A program made the position numbers and the translations under genes. Under the pieces are notes generated by a model. That model was not told where the DNA came from. It saw only the letters and a program-made list of their open reading frames with translations, and did no database searches. A DNA stretch of 64,000 nucleotides from Rhynchospora pubera (Eukaryota; Streptophyta; Magnoliopsida; Poales; Cyperaceae), in NCBI GenBank assembly GCA_028095005.1, contig CM051461.1, positions 47,418,812 to 47,482,811 on the forward strand, in the 5' to 3' direction. Shown here piece by piece: positions 21,720 through 31,903 of the stretch. Within the stretch, counting starts at the first letter, position 1. The number at the start of each line of letters is the position of its first letter.

Positions 21720-23270
21720 ACAAGATGTCATGGATCATTTTGGCCGCATTTTGTAGAGAAGATTAGACAAGAGTAGTTTTTCTTTTTTGGCAACATTTTG
21801 TAGAAAGAAATGATAGTAGTATAGTGTTGAAAGAAGGAAATAGTGCTATTTTGTAAAAATTCAGGACTTCATGGCATAATAGTGCTATTGTGCTATTGTG
21901 CATCATTATCATGGCATGAAGTGAATTTGCACCCATCACCACGTCACCCTCTAAATAGCCACAATTCCTTTGACAGTCAAGCACCAATGCATTATATCCT
22001 GTGCACCCTTCTAACAAAGTGCTGATGGTGATGTTTTACATATAAGCATACAAACATAATTGAGCAGTATAGTTCAATCACAGGAACAAAAATTAAATAT
22101 ATGGACTAAGAATGATAAACTTCAGTCAAGTTTCAGCTCCAAGATGTTATTACAGCAAAAACAGTATACAAAACAGATGTGCATATGAATCCAATTTGGC
22201 AAGCATTGATCAACACAATTAACTGTCATAACAAGATATTTGCTAATTCACACTCAAGCACTGACTATCATAAAAAAAATCTGGAAGTGCAGAAATTTAT
22301 TAATCATTCTAGAGAGGTGTAGTATCAACAATTTCCCTGCCTTCCTTTTCTGATTTAGTTTCTCCTTCTCCCTCCAATACTCCAGCTTCTCTGCTAAAAA
22401 TATCAATAAGTGGTTAGCAAAAAATATCTCATTCAACCATACAAAAAAAGTTCTGCTGAAAATCCTAAAAAGAACATGAAAGCTCAGATGCTCAAACTCA
22501 AACTGGTACCAAACATGATACCACCCAGCCAACTAGTCCCTCGATATATATTAAATGTGCTCGATACACAGATTTCACTAATTATAAAAGCTTGTTAATT
22601 TATACACAAATTAAATACAACTATGATTTTGTTATTATAATTCAATTATGTTCCAAATTAAATACAAATTATATAGTTGATAGTCTGGTGGGCACCTATG
22701 CACCAATCAATAAACCCATGATCTAAACATTGGTATACAAAGAGAGTCCCTGATCCCCATAAATTATATAGTTGATAATCTGGAGACCAGTGCTAAAACC
22801 CAGCCTTTCACGTAAAGGAGCCCCTGAGTCCCTTTAGTTTTAATGCAAAACAAATGCTAAAAAACGCTAAATCCCAATTATTACACATCAACTCAACAAA
22901 ATAAAACTAAAGCTTCTGGTATTTCTCAATTGCTGATGCAATTCTTTACACTTTCAATTCTTCCTGCTGGCCTTAATAGCAAATTCATAATTCAAAATTT
23001 AATAGCAAACTAGGTTTACCACGGATCACTGGATTTGGGAGAGTTGAGTTGGAGTCCAGTTTACCACGGATCCCTTCTTCGCCGCCAAACTAGGGTTTTC
23101 CTTCTGGTATAGAGAGAGAGAGAGCGCACTTCGCCTCCGGTGCAGCGTCTTGAGTCTAGGTTTTTCTTCTGAGTCTCCCTGAGAGAGAGCGATCTAGAGA
23201 GAGCGCCTCATCTAGGTTTTTCGCGTGAGAGAGAACGTGATGCAGAGAGGGCCCCCTCATCGAGCTGATC
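21720..23270. other. Remaining interior of the MULE
   Basis: No protein domain was recognised. The right part (23090-23270) is GAGAGA-rich and looks like 5'-leader sequence, on the minus strand relative to the right TIR. Confidence 0.45.
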
Positions 23271-23554
23271 GGCGATTCTCAAATCTCTTTTTTTTTTTTG
23301 GTTTTGTTTAGAGGGATCAAGGAAGCGATCAAAATCTAGCCGTCTATTTCGATCCAACAGTCCTAGACGAGAGATGTCCAGAGGATACGGTTCCAGTGCG
23401 CTCTCCTCTCCCTCCCTCCTTCCCCTTTGCTTCTCTTGTAACTATCTTCTCACATATTTTTCATCCCTTATCAGTGGCGGAGACAACGAGGGACTGGCGA
23501 AGACCAAGTCTTCCCTATTAATTAAATTTTTTCCATTATATATTAATTTCTTAA

Positions 23555-23700
23555 GATGCCGTTTGGATCGCTTAGGAATAAGGTGAATAGCCTATTTCTA
23601 AACGAAAAATATTAGAAAGTGTGTAACTTTGTGAAGAGTTTGGATGGTTGGGAATAAATTTTCATCTAGGAAGAGACTATTCTCTTATTCCTAAGCCCCA
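23555..23700. mobile_element. Tourist-like MITE nested in hAT
   Basis: The ends are GATGCCGTTTGGATCGCTTA and the complement of TTTGGGGCTTAGGAATAAG. The interior contains the inverted form of the shared 'ttcacaaagttacacact' phrase. Confidence 0.65.
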
Positions 23701-23796
23701 AAGGTAAATTTATATATTAAAGTCCACGGACCTTCCAGGCCCAAAATGATTTTCAAGTGTCCCAGATATAACCATCAAAACTTTGTCCTCCTTAAT

Positions 23797-24088
23797 GCAC
23801 GTTTGGATTCACAGTGAATAGACATGAATAGACATATCCATGAATAAGTTTTGTGAATGTACTACATTGAGAATAGGCATATACATGAATATGAGAAGGA
23901 TGTTTGGATGCAAAAAGGAGAATAAGGTTGTTTGGTAGCTATTTTTTTAATATTAAATGAAGGTTATGGATTTCTATTTCAACATTTTGCTAGAATATCT
24001 ATTCACATGTGAATAGGCTTATTCATTCTATTCATAAGTTGTTTGGATGACCACTATTCATAGTATTCGTGAATAAGCCTATTCACCT
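23797..24088. mobile_element. Degenerate inverted-repeat MITE, gtgaataG-rich
   Basis: Starts GCACGTTTGGATTCACAGTG and runs through repeated 'tgaatag' and 'attcac' motifs in opposite orientation (23815-23845 and 24050-24085). Ends are approximate and no target duplication was read. Confidence 0.4.
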
Positions 24089-24353
24089 GCCGTCCATATA
24101 TACTTATGTTATGTTTACTTTCCGAGTCGAAAACAAAAGGAAAAAAAAAACTTCCTTGCTCAATCACTCTTTTTTCCGTGCAGCCTTTATCAAAATTGTG
24201 AACATAATTATGTCTTCCATCATTAATTTAGAATTAGAGCATAAAATTAAATTAGTTAAATTAATTAAACTTTAGGTATTATTCTTTTTTGTTCTCAATT
24301 TCACTTAGTTAGATTTCGGTCCCCACCATTCTTCAATCTTGACTCTGCCACTG

Positions 24354-25692
24354 TCCCTTATTTCTCTTGCCTTAGTGTTACTCCTCTTCGCTTCCACCAT
24401 GAACAGACTCTGTCTTGCTTTTTCAAAATGAATATATGCAACAATAAAGCGAACACATACAATCAGGGGTAGAGTCAGGATTTTAATTTGGGGTGCAATG
24501 GCTGACATCCAATGTCAAAATGCCGAAAAAAATAACAATAAAATACCGGTACAATAGATTAGGGTACCAGTGCCAGTTCAGTTTTTTGCGTTTTACTGGG
24601 GTTGGATGGTTGTGTGGTACGGCCTCCCTGATGTAATAACTGGATATAGTTTTTCTTAATGGAAAGTGGTGTCGTATGCCACTTGTTTTCAAAAAAACAA
24701 AAAAAATACGAGAGACCAAAAAGTTATTTATGCAAATAGTATAAAATACCAGAGACCAAATAAGAAATAAAAATCTTTTTTTATAAGCATTGTTCAACAA
24801 AAGTACAAAATATAAGTCAAGTTTCTATTACACTTGGATATTTCAATTAAAGCTACTTGCTAACTTGCTATTAGGCTGAAAATGGTAGCCGTTTCGATCG
24901 TTATTTCATTTCGTTTCGTCCGAAACGGAACAACTAATGCAAATAGAAATATTGTTTCATCTCAGAACGGAACGGTTAACGAAACTAGTACGTTTCGTGG
25001 TTGTTTAAGATCATTTCATATAGGCTTAGATCAAGAGTGAACGGAACGGGAGAGATGAAGAGTTACTAACGGAGGAAACGGAGAGAGAAGAGGAAACGAT
25101 ACCTCAACGCTAAAAATTTGAGCCACTGGATTTCATCGTAACAGAAATCCTCACTGCAAGAGTGATGGTCTTTACATAGATTTTTTAGATAGATTTTTTT
25201 TTTTATTAGTGTTGGACCTTGTCTTATTGCTAGATTTAATTGATGCACTAAATCTAGCAATCTTTTAGCAAGACTCAATTTTCTATCAATAGGTCCTTAA
25301 AAATCTAACGATTTATTTTTGATAGACTTTTTGAATCTTGCAAAGTTTAATGTAGCAATTAATGTAGCAAAGAATTGATGCAATTGGACTGCACTTATTC
25401 ATCGCCAAACCGTATTTTACCATTAAAGACGGAGGGGTGATGACTGATGAGGTGGAGGGAAGAGGAGGACAGGGATGTTTTAGTAAATATAAAAATTTTG
25501 ATATGAAAAGAAGTAATTTATTTCATAAAGATTAATAAAATTTTAGAGTGACAATTTTCTAATTATTAAACTTGTAAGTGTCAAAAATCTAATTTTCCTT
25601 TATAAAATGTAGCACAAAGTTAGGCATAAAATGATGAGATTAAGTCAGATAATAAACACTTACCTTCAGAAGTCCGCTCCTGGCCTTGTACA
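24354..25692. other. Intergenic DNA with decayed transposon ends
   Basis: At 24474 a hAT-like terminus (CAGGGGTAGAGTCAGG) has no partner. At about 24870-25065 there is a CGTTTCG/GGAACGG-rich piece of the hAT family without clear ends. At about 25160-25380 a segment ('aaatctagcaa', 'tagcaagactcaa') is related to the CACTA-like relic at 44.8-47.1 kb. No gene. Confidence 0.5.
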
Positions 25693-25800
25693 CAGGGGCG
25701 GAACCAGAATTGAGAGATGAGGGGGGCAAGGCAGAACTAGTGTAGCCGTCGAGCCGTACAGATGTTTGAGAGAAGAAACGAACGAGTCCATATAATCATA

Positions 25801-25831
<31 letters not shown>

Positions 25832-26256
25832 TAAAAATACTGTATATGTTTCAACAAATTATTTGGGACGTTTTAGATTTCATAACACTAGTGATAATTT
25901 CGTGCGTTGTGTGATAAATTTTTTATATAAAAAATTTAAATGGTAGATTTGAATATTAACATGAAATAACGTTAGCATTATTTGAAATAAATATAATTTG
26001 ACCATTGCTCATAAACTTAATACTTGATGATATGAAATATTATTTTTCCTATATCCTTGCACATGAATAATAATTTAATAACATATTATTTATTTGGATT
26101 GTTTAAGCCGTAGACAACATATTATAGAAACTAAAACATTAACCTATTTATTATCATACAAATTATTATTTATAATGATAGCCGTAAATACATTGCTTAT
26201 TGCGTTATTATATAATATATATAATTATACTCAGAAACATATATATATATATATAT

Positions 26257-26668
26257 AGAAAGTTTAATATGCACCATAGTGCATAGGGCATTCCGTGCAC
26301 CACGGACTTTTTCAGGAATATTTTTGTAAATTAATAAATCTAATTTAATCAATCTAATCTACGTATTGAAATCTCATACCAAACCAAAATTTACAATTTT
26401 TTAGATTTTATTACTATTTTTTTCGAATTTTTTAAAACATGTCATTTTTGGAATGTTGTACTATTTACAATTTTTCAAAAATGGCATGTCTTAAAAAATT
26501 CGAAAAAAATAGTAATAAAATTTCAAAAATGGTAAAATTTGGTTTTCTATGAGATTTCAATATGTAGATTAGATTGGTTAAATTAGATTTGTCAATTTAC
26601 AAAAATAACCCCGAAAAAGTCCGCGGTGCACGAAATGCCCTATGCACTATAGTGCATATTAAACTTTC
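26257..26668. mobile_element. Foldback MITE, family A (copy 2)
   Basis: The arms GAAAGTTTAATATGCACC and (complement) GAAAGTTTAATATGCACT continue into each other's complement for about 200 bp. TA-rich flanks. Better preserved than the copy at 3095. Confidence 0.8.
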
Positions 26669-26978
26669 TCTCTATATATATAGTAATATCATATGCTTTA
26701 AAACATACAAGGACAAGATCTTAAATTGTAAAATTAAAGGGGTCTAACTATAAAAGCTAAAGAGAGAAAAAAACAAAAAAAGACTGTTACCATTAATGCC
26801 TCGCTCTGCTTTCAATCTTATTCTTCTAGTAAAAGAAAAAGAAAAAACAACAGCGCCTCACGTGGCCTCTTTTCCTTGGAATTGGATAAAAACCCCTAAA
26901 AACTATATGTTGTAATGACCTGTGAGAGATGAGCTGGACAGAGCAAGTAGACTTTTCATATTTTAGGGGAGGCGCAAC

Positions 26979-27265
26979 TAGGGGTGTCAACGTCAACCGT
27001 TTCGCCGTTATGCCGTCACGTTAACGGTAAGTGGAACGGTAAGTGGCAGCGAAAATTATGACGTTTCGATAATGGAACGGCAAACGAAATGGGTAGTGGA
27101 ACGGAATAGCACATGCCGTTTATTGAAATAGTATATTTTATACATGTCGTTTAGCGAAATGGTAAATGGAACGGCAAACGAAACGCCGAAATTGTGTCGT
27201 TTCATTTGTGGCACGGCAAACAGAACGGCCTGTTCCGTTGCCACATACCACGTTTGACAGCCATA
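26979..27265. mobile_element. hAT-type MITE, CGTTCC-rich, nested
   Basis: The left end is TAGGGGTGTCAACG and the right end is the complement of TATGGCTGTCAAACG. The 8-bp duplication GGCGCAAC is exact (26971-26978 and 27266-27273). 287 bp, interior full of GGAACGG/CCGTTTCG motifs. It lies inside the 1.85-kb hAT element. Confidence 0.88.
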
Positions 27266-27546
27266 GGCGCAACACTTGCTCTTAATGAAAATTTCCAAGT
27301 TTGACGTATGTTTAGGCTACTTCCGCCCCCTAGTTCCGAAATGAGATCTGCTGCCGCGCGACACCGCGTGTCGCTCGGTATGCTGGCCGTCTGATTAAAA
27401 TCCAATGGATAAGAGAGCCCCGTGCATGTAACCTAGATTGATAGGCCCGTAAAAAGTGAACCATCCGATCAAGATCAGACGGCTCGTAGTGCGCTACACG
27501 TTGTGTCGCGCAACCGCAGAGTCGGATTGCCCTAGTTCCGCCCCTG

Positions 27547-29280
27547 CTTGTACACAAACAAAGATTGCGAGCAGTAGCATCCCGAGAGAGGAGCACCACG
27601 AATGCCTTCTAAAGCATTCCATGTCAACCCTCTCAAGTCACACAAACTTCTTATCTTCCTGTGGGAACCATACTACTGATTTATTCACATTTATTCACTA
27701 TTTATATGTACGAATCCAGAACCTAGTTAGTTGACCGCATTAGCTGACAATTTTAGTACTTAGTAGATAACGTGATTGCCTATTCATTGAGCAAGAAATA
27801 TTAATTGTATAGTATTAATGCCTAGTGTTCTAAAAAAAAATACGACGTGTCTGAACACGGCATGACACGACAAGGTACGGAAGTGGTACGACTCGGTAAA
27901 ATACGGACACGGCACGGCACGAGAACTTAAGCATGCCGTGTCTTTAGGCGTATCGTGTCCAATTTTGATGGAATAGACACGGCACGGCACGACACGCGAA
28001 TTGTCTAGACATGACACGACACGGCACGAAACACGACACGACACGACACGAGATATGGCACGATACAACCTAAGAGACATAACAAGTTATAATCAGGATA
28101 AAAAATAGCAAATATTACGAAATAATAAGAAAAATCCTTATATTGTCTATTTTTTAAGGATAAATTTATAGTTTGAATGTCTAATTCACCCATAAACATA
28201 AGTATATAATTATATTTTATGAAATTCAATTGTGTTCAAACACGATACGGTACGACACGTTTAAAGAAGACACGGTACGACACGGCACGACACGGCACGA
28301 CACGGCACGACAAATGATCGGACACGACACGACACGACACGGCACGGCACGGCACTCATTCTGACATTGACGGAAATTAAGGTGGATTTGCGTACAAAAA
28401 TCACTACATTGTATGTTTCTAGAAGACGTGAAAAAAGAAAACCGAAGCCCCCATTTAATCATCGATAAGATGTCAAGAATCACAATAATGGCACAACTAA
28501 ATACCCCTGTTGCCTGTTGAGGATGCTCTTTTCTGTGCACATCGATATCCACGTCATCAGGACACATACATTAAGATTTATATAAATGTTTGTTTTATGT
28601 ATTTAAAGCGATACAAACTTTAATGGTAGTATTCTTTAATTTAGTTCACAATTGATACCATGGATAATTATATGAGTTCAAAATATTTGTATAATTTATA
28701 CTTTCTTTTTTGTATAAAATTGGCCTGAGGTAGGCCCCATCTAATATTAATAAAGCAAACGGAGTCTTGTATAATTTATGATAGCCGTGGTATATTTGGT
28801 ACAAAATGTTTTCATATAATTTTCACTAATACGAAAGCACCAATTTATACTAATCATGGTATTGTATAAGTTTATGATTTGTGGCTTAGCAGAGTTCGAA
28901 ATGAACTAATGGAATGCGTCGACATTATTAATAGATACATTTTTATTATGCAATTTTATCCATTTACGATTTTTCAAGTTATTTTCATTTTTTTTGTTTA
29001 CCTTTGTAAATTAAATACTTATTTTTATTTAATAATTTTTTAGTAAATTATCGTCAACTACTCCTAAAAAACAATTTTTTTGGACAGCTTTTCCAAATCA
29101 GTTACATAACAAAAAAATAAAAAATGTGTTTGAGAAACACCGAAATATAGATAATCCGCAATCAGCTAGCATCAAACAATCCCAGACTTGACAACAGCCT
29201 TCTATGCGGCGACGTGCAAAATACGCAGTAAACTCAATCACAAATGGAGCCGAGAATCATCGATGCTCAATGCCTTCAAG
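27547..29280. other. Intergenic DNA around a CACGG-rich block
   Basis: No gene. Includes the minisatellite-like block described separately and AT-rich sequence from 28560 to 29150. Confidence 0.5.
27834..28365. repeat. ACACGGC-rich minisatellite-like block in two parts
   Basis: Short units such as CACGGCACGACACG are reiterated at 27840-28070 and again at 28235-28355, separated by about 160 bp of AT-rich DNA. The plus strand is strongly depleted in T within the arrays. The edges 'ctagtgttcta' and 'ctgacattg' might be decayed transposon termini, but no target duplication is present. Confidence 0.65.
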
Positions 29281-29478
29281 CGCGACGGTGTTGGACGATG
29301 CTCAATGCTCAATTACTAAAAAGAAAATTTCTGGTTTTCTACTAAATCTATGGGTCGTTCGGATTTCTTAGGAATAAAGCGCGACGGTGTTGGACGATGC
29401 TCAATGCTCAATTACTAAAAAGAAAATTTCTGGTTTTCTACTAAATTTATGGGTCGTTCGGATTTCTTAGGAATAAAG
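29281..29478. repeat. 99-bp tandem duplication, nearly identical
   Basis: 29281-29379 and 29380-29478 differ at about one base. The duplicated unit includes the left end of the Tourist-like element that follows (GGGTCGTTCGGATTTCTTAG), so the duplication happened after that insertion and is recent. Confidence 0.9.
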
Positions 29479-29997
29479 AAGAATAACTTCTTTTTAGAAA
29501 TAGTTTCTTCATAGACATCCAAACAAATTAGGAATAAGAAAAAAAATAACTTCTTAGGAATAATTTTTTTTAACAATTATATATACATAATTTCAACAAA
29601 ATTAGCTAAATACTAATAGCTAAATGAAATTTTATGTACTCTTTAATTAGTACTTTATTTAATATTAAAATAATAATTTTTAATAATTTACTTAAATTGA
29701 TATTAATTTGTCCATTCCTAACTCACCATGCAAACAACATTTTTTCTTCCTAGAAATAATTTCTTTCCACTCTTCCTAAAATTACACTCTTTCTAATATT
29801 TTTCTTTCTAAGGCTGTGTTTGGATTGGAGTGGGAAGAAAAGAATAAGGGAAGAAGAGCCCAAATTTATTATTAAACAATTCAAACTCTTCACAAAATTA
29901 CACACTTCCTAATACTTCTCCCCTTCTTCTCACACCTCATCCAAACGGAGCCTAAAATTCTTATTCCTTCCTTATTCCCTACCATCCAAACGAACTC
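29451..29997. mobile_element. Tourist-like element (outer)
   Basis: The left end GGGTCGTTCGGATTTCTTAG pairs with the right end, the complement of GAGTTCGTTTGGATGGTAGG. The interior is AT-rich, with the shared 'cttaggaataa' phrase. A second Tourist element is nested at 29813-29952. The 3-bp flank is ambiguous. Confidence 0.6.
29813..29952. mobile_element. Tourist-like MITE (inner)
   Basis: The ends are GGCTGTGTTTGGATTGGAG and the complement of GGCTCCGTTTGGATGAGG. TAA flanks both sides exactly (29810-29812 and 29953-29955). 140 bp. Confidence 0.82.
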
Positions 29998-29999
29998 TT

Positions 30000-31903
30000 A
30001 AAAGGTAAACTGTGTTATTTTGTTTTCTGTGAGAACATCTGTGTGGTAGTAAGTGTAACAGGTTACTGTGAAAGGTACAACCGTTAAGATTCCGTCAGTT
30101 AGTATGCTTCATATTTAGCTACTCGGTTGAATTCGTTCTGGATCTCATCTTATAATGGGGGTGAGCAAGCGTTCTTTTTTTTGTTTATTATAACCTTTAG
30201 GCGGGTCACGAAGCGTTGCAAACCAACTCTCTTTAGCTACGGATTGGGCCCACTTGTCCGTTGTTCCTGAAGGACGCGATTTGGTCTCCCCAGATTAGAA
30301 CATCCCTACACTCGGACTTGGTAGAACAATTTTCAGTCTATTTTGCTTTCTGGGGCCCACCCCAACGTAGTCTTCGGAATATGAGGTACGCCATTTTTTG
30401 AAATAATTGCTTCGAATTTCCAAAAAGAGAAAAAGAAATAATTGTTTCGTCGGTTCGTCCTCTGAAAGTGGAACAAAAAAAGGTCTGGTTTGTTATTGTA
30501 AAGTTTAATTTAATTTTTGGGTCAACGAGCTAATATATTAGTTTTGTATGGTCAAACAATATTGAGGCTAACAAGATCAACACTATCTCTCTAATTTAGC
30601 AAATTTATATCTAAACGTTCTCCAAACACTAAAAAAAAAAGACCGTACTTGACAAGAAAAATCTTAAGAACAAATCGCTGCCTCTTTCAAATTTCAAAAT
30701 TTCGGAATTTGAAATTTTAAAATTTTCAATTCTCAATTTTCGAAATTTCAAAACTTCAAATTCCAAATTTTCAAATTTGTTCAACTTTAAAATTTTAAAA
30801 TTTTCAATTTTTAAAAATTTTCAAAATTTCAAGGTTCGAATTTTAAAATGTCAAGATTAAAATGAATGTATTTATTTTGGTCACTAACTTTAATCTATGG
30901 TGCCAAACTAAAATTACTGACTTTAACTCTTCACCCCACTAAATTTTGATGTTGCCAAACAAACCTAATGTCAGGATGGAGCTGACTCCCCTATCGTATT
31001 TTGGTTCACTCTTTTGCTCTCCCCAGCACCTTCGTTAAAAAAGACCCCCTTTAGTCTTTTGCAAGTAGTATGCTGTATATTCCTTAGTCCTTATAATATT
31101 TATGTAATTCATTCTTCAGAGAGTGTAATTAATGAATGGATGACGTAGTTATGTAAAGTTATAACTATAAAATTTAAAATTTTGGTTATTTCTTGCACGA
31201 TTCTGGTTCTCTAATTTGGTTATTTTGCAGTTTATCAGTTCACTTCAAATTTTTATGTAATACGTCATGTTATAACTAGACAAATTGTCATTGATTGTAT
31301 GGTATAAATTAGTGAACCCATATGTGTTTGATTACTTTAACAACTATAAAGAAAGGAGGAACATAAACTTACGTACGCCTAGACTGCCTCAACTATGGAT
31401 ATAATACTTTCAGAGTGTTTAAATCAATGTTTAAGAGGATGCAAAAATTTTCCAAAGTTTTATGCATTTGTCTACTGTAGCAAATATCCTTTTGAGAGGT
31501 TTGTTTTGTGAATTCCATTTTAAGCTCATGTTTCTATCTCGTAAATCAGGTGCACTAAATCAGAAGGATCTCACCAATCCTGATGCCGAACAAAGAAATG
31601 TGCAGACGCAAATACTTTAGTTTTATTTTTTGTTTTTTTGGAAAAATTTGCACTTCTTAATTTTTATTACTAATTTATGAAATAATTACTCACCTACATA
31701 TGTGTAAGAAAAACCAATATGTGTCAATCGTGGGAAAAGTGGAAGAAATAACCAAAATTTGATTGTGTACAAATGCATTTGTTATTGTACAAGACATTCA
31801 AATCGCATTTATAACAAAATTAAGGTCGCACGAAATAATTGGTCTTTGCTACAATACGATGATGTACAGAATATGAAAAAACGACACAGTTATTACTTGA
31901 TAT
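30000..31903. other. 3' flank of the malectin-like receptor kinase
   Basis: No gene seen. The stretch 30670-30860 is a low-complexity run of 'aattttcaaaattt'-type motifs. A similar run occurs at 34280-34440 in the intron. Confidence 0.5.

Larger units (their letters stand above)
20441..23394. mobile_element. Mutator-like element (MULE) with long TIRs and FAR1 remnant
   Basis: The left terminus GGAACCGTATCCTCTAGACA and the right terminus (complement of GGAACCGTATCCTCTGGACA) start long inverted repeats of about 125 bp. They include 'gactgttggatcgaaata' and 'gattttgatcgcttccttga' at both ends. The flanks are agtgcctctc on the left and agtgcgctctc on the right, a roughly 10-bp target duplication with one indel, as in MULEs. 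Inside is a fragment of a FAR1-type zinc finger on the plus strand; MULEs of the Jittery/FAR1 clade encode such domains. The transposase core is missing, so this is a deletion derivative. A Tourist MITE sits in the left TIR. Confidence 0.82.
23472..24353. mobile_element. hAT-type element with nested Tourist-like units
   Basis: Terminal repeats are CAGTGGCGGAG and CTCTGCCACTG. The 8-bp duplication TCCCTTAT is exact on both sides (23464-23471 and 24354-24361). It is 882 bp and has no transposase frame. Two Tourist-like units lie inside, at 23555-23700 and about 23797-24088. Confidence 0.88.
25693..27546. mobile_element. hAT-type element, 1.85 kb, with two nested elements
   Basis: Terminal repeats are CAGGGGCGGAAC and GTTCCGCCCCTG. 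The 8-bp duplication CTTGTACA is exact (25685-25692 and 27547-27554). It carries an (ATT)n run at 25801-25832, a family-A foldback MITE (26257-26668) and a second hAT MITE (26979-27265). No transposase frame is visible. The terminal sequence matches the small element at 11645-11823. Confidence 0.88.

Noticed and set aside
21763..22532. Minus-strand frames inside the MULE as captured genes
   Set aside because: No motif, no splice support, composition like the AT-rich surroundings.
27823..28369. CACGG block as a bounded hAT element
   Set aside because: Candidate ends are only weakly similar and the 8-bp flanks do not match.
27784..28567. Minus-strand frames rich in Val-Ser-Cys-Arg
   Set aside because: They are translations of the CACGG-type repeat, not proteins.
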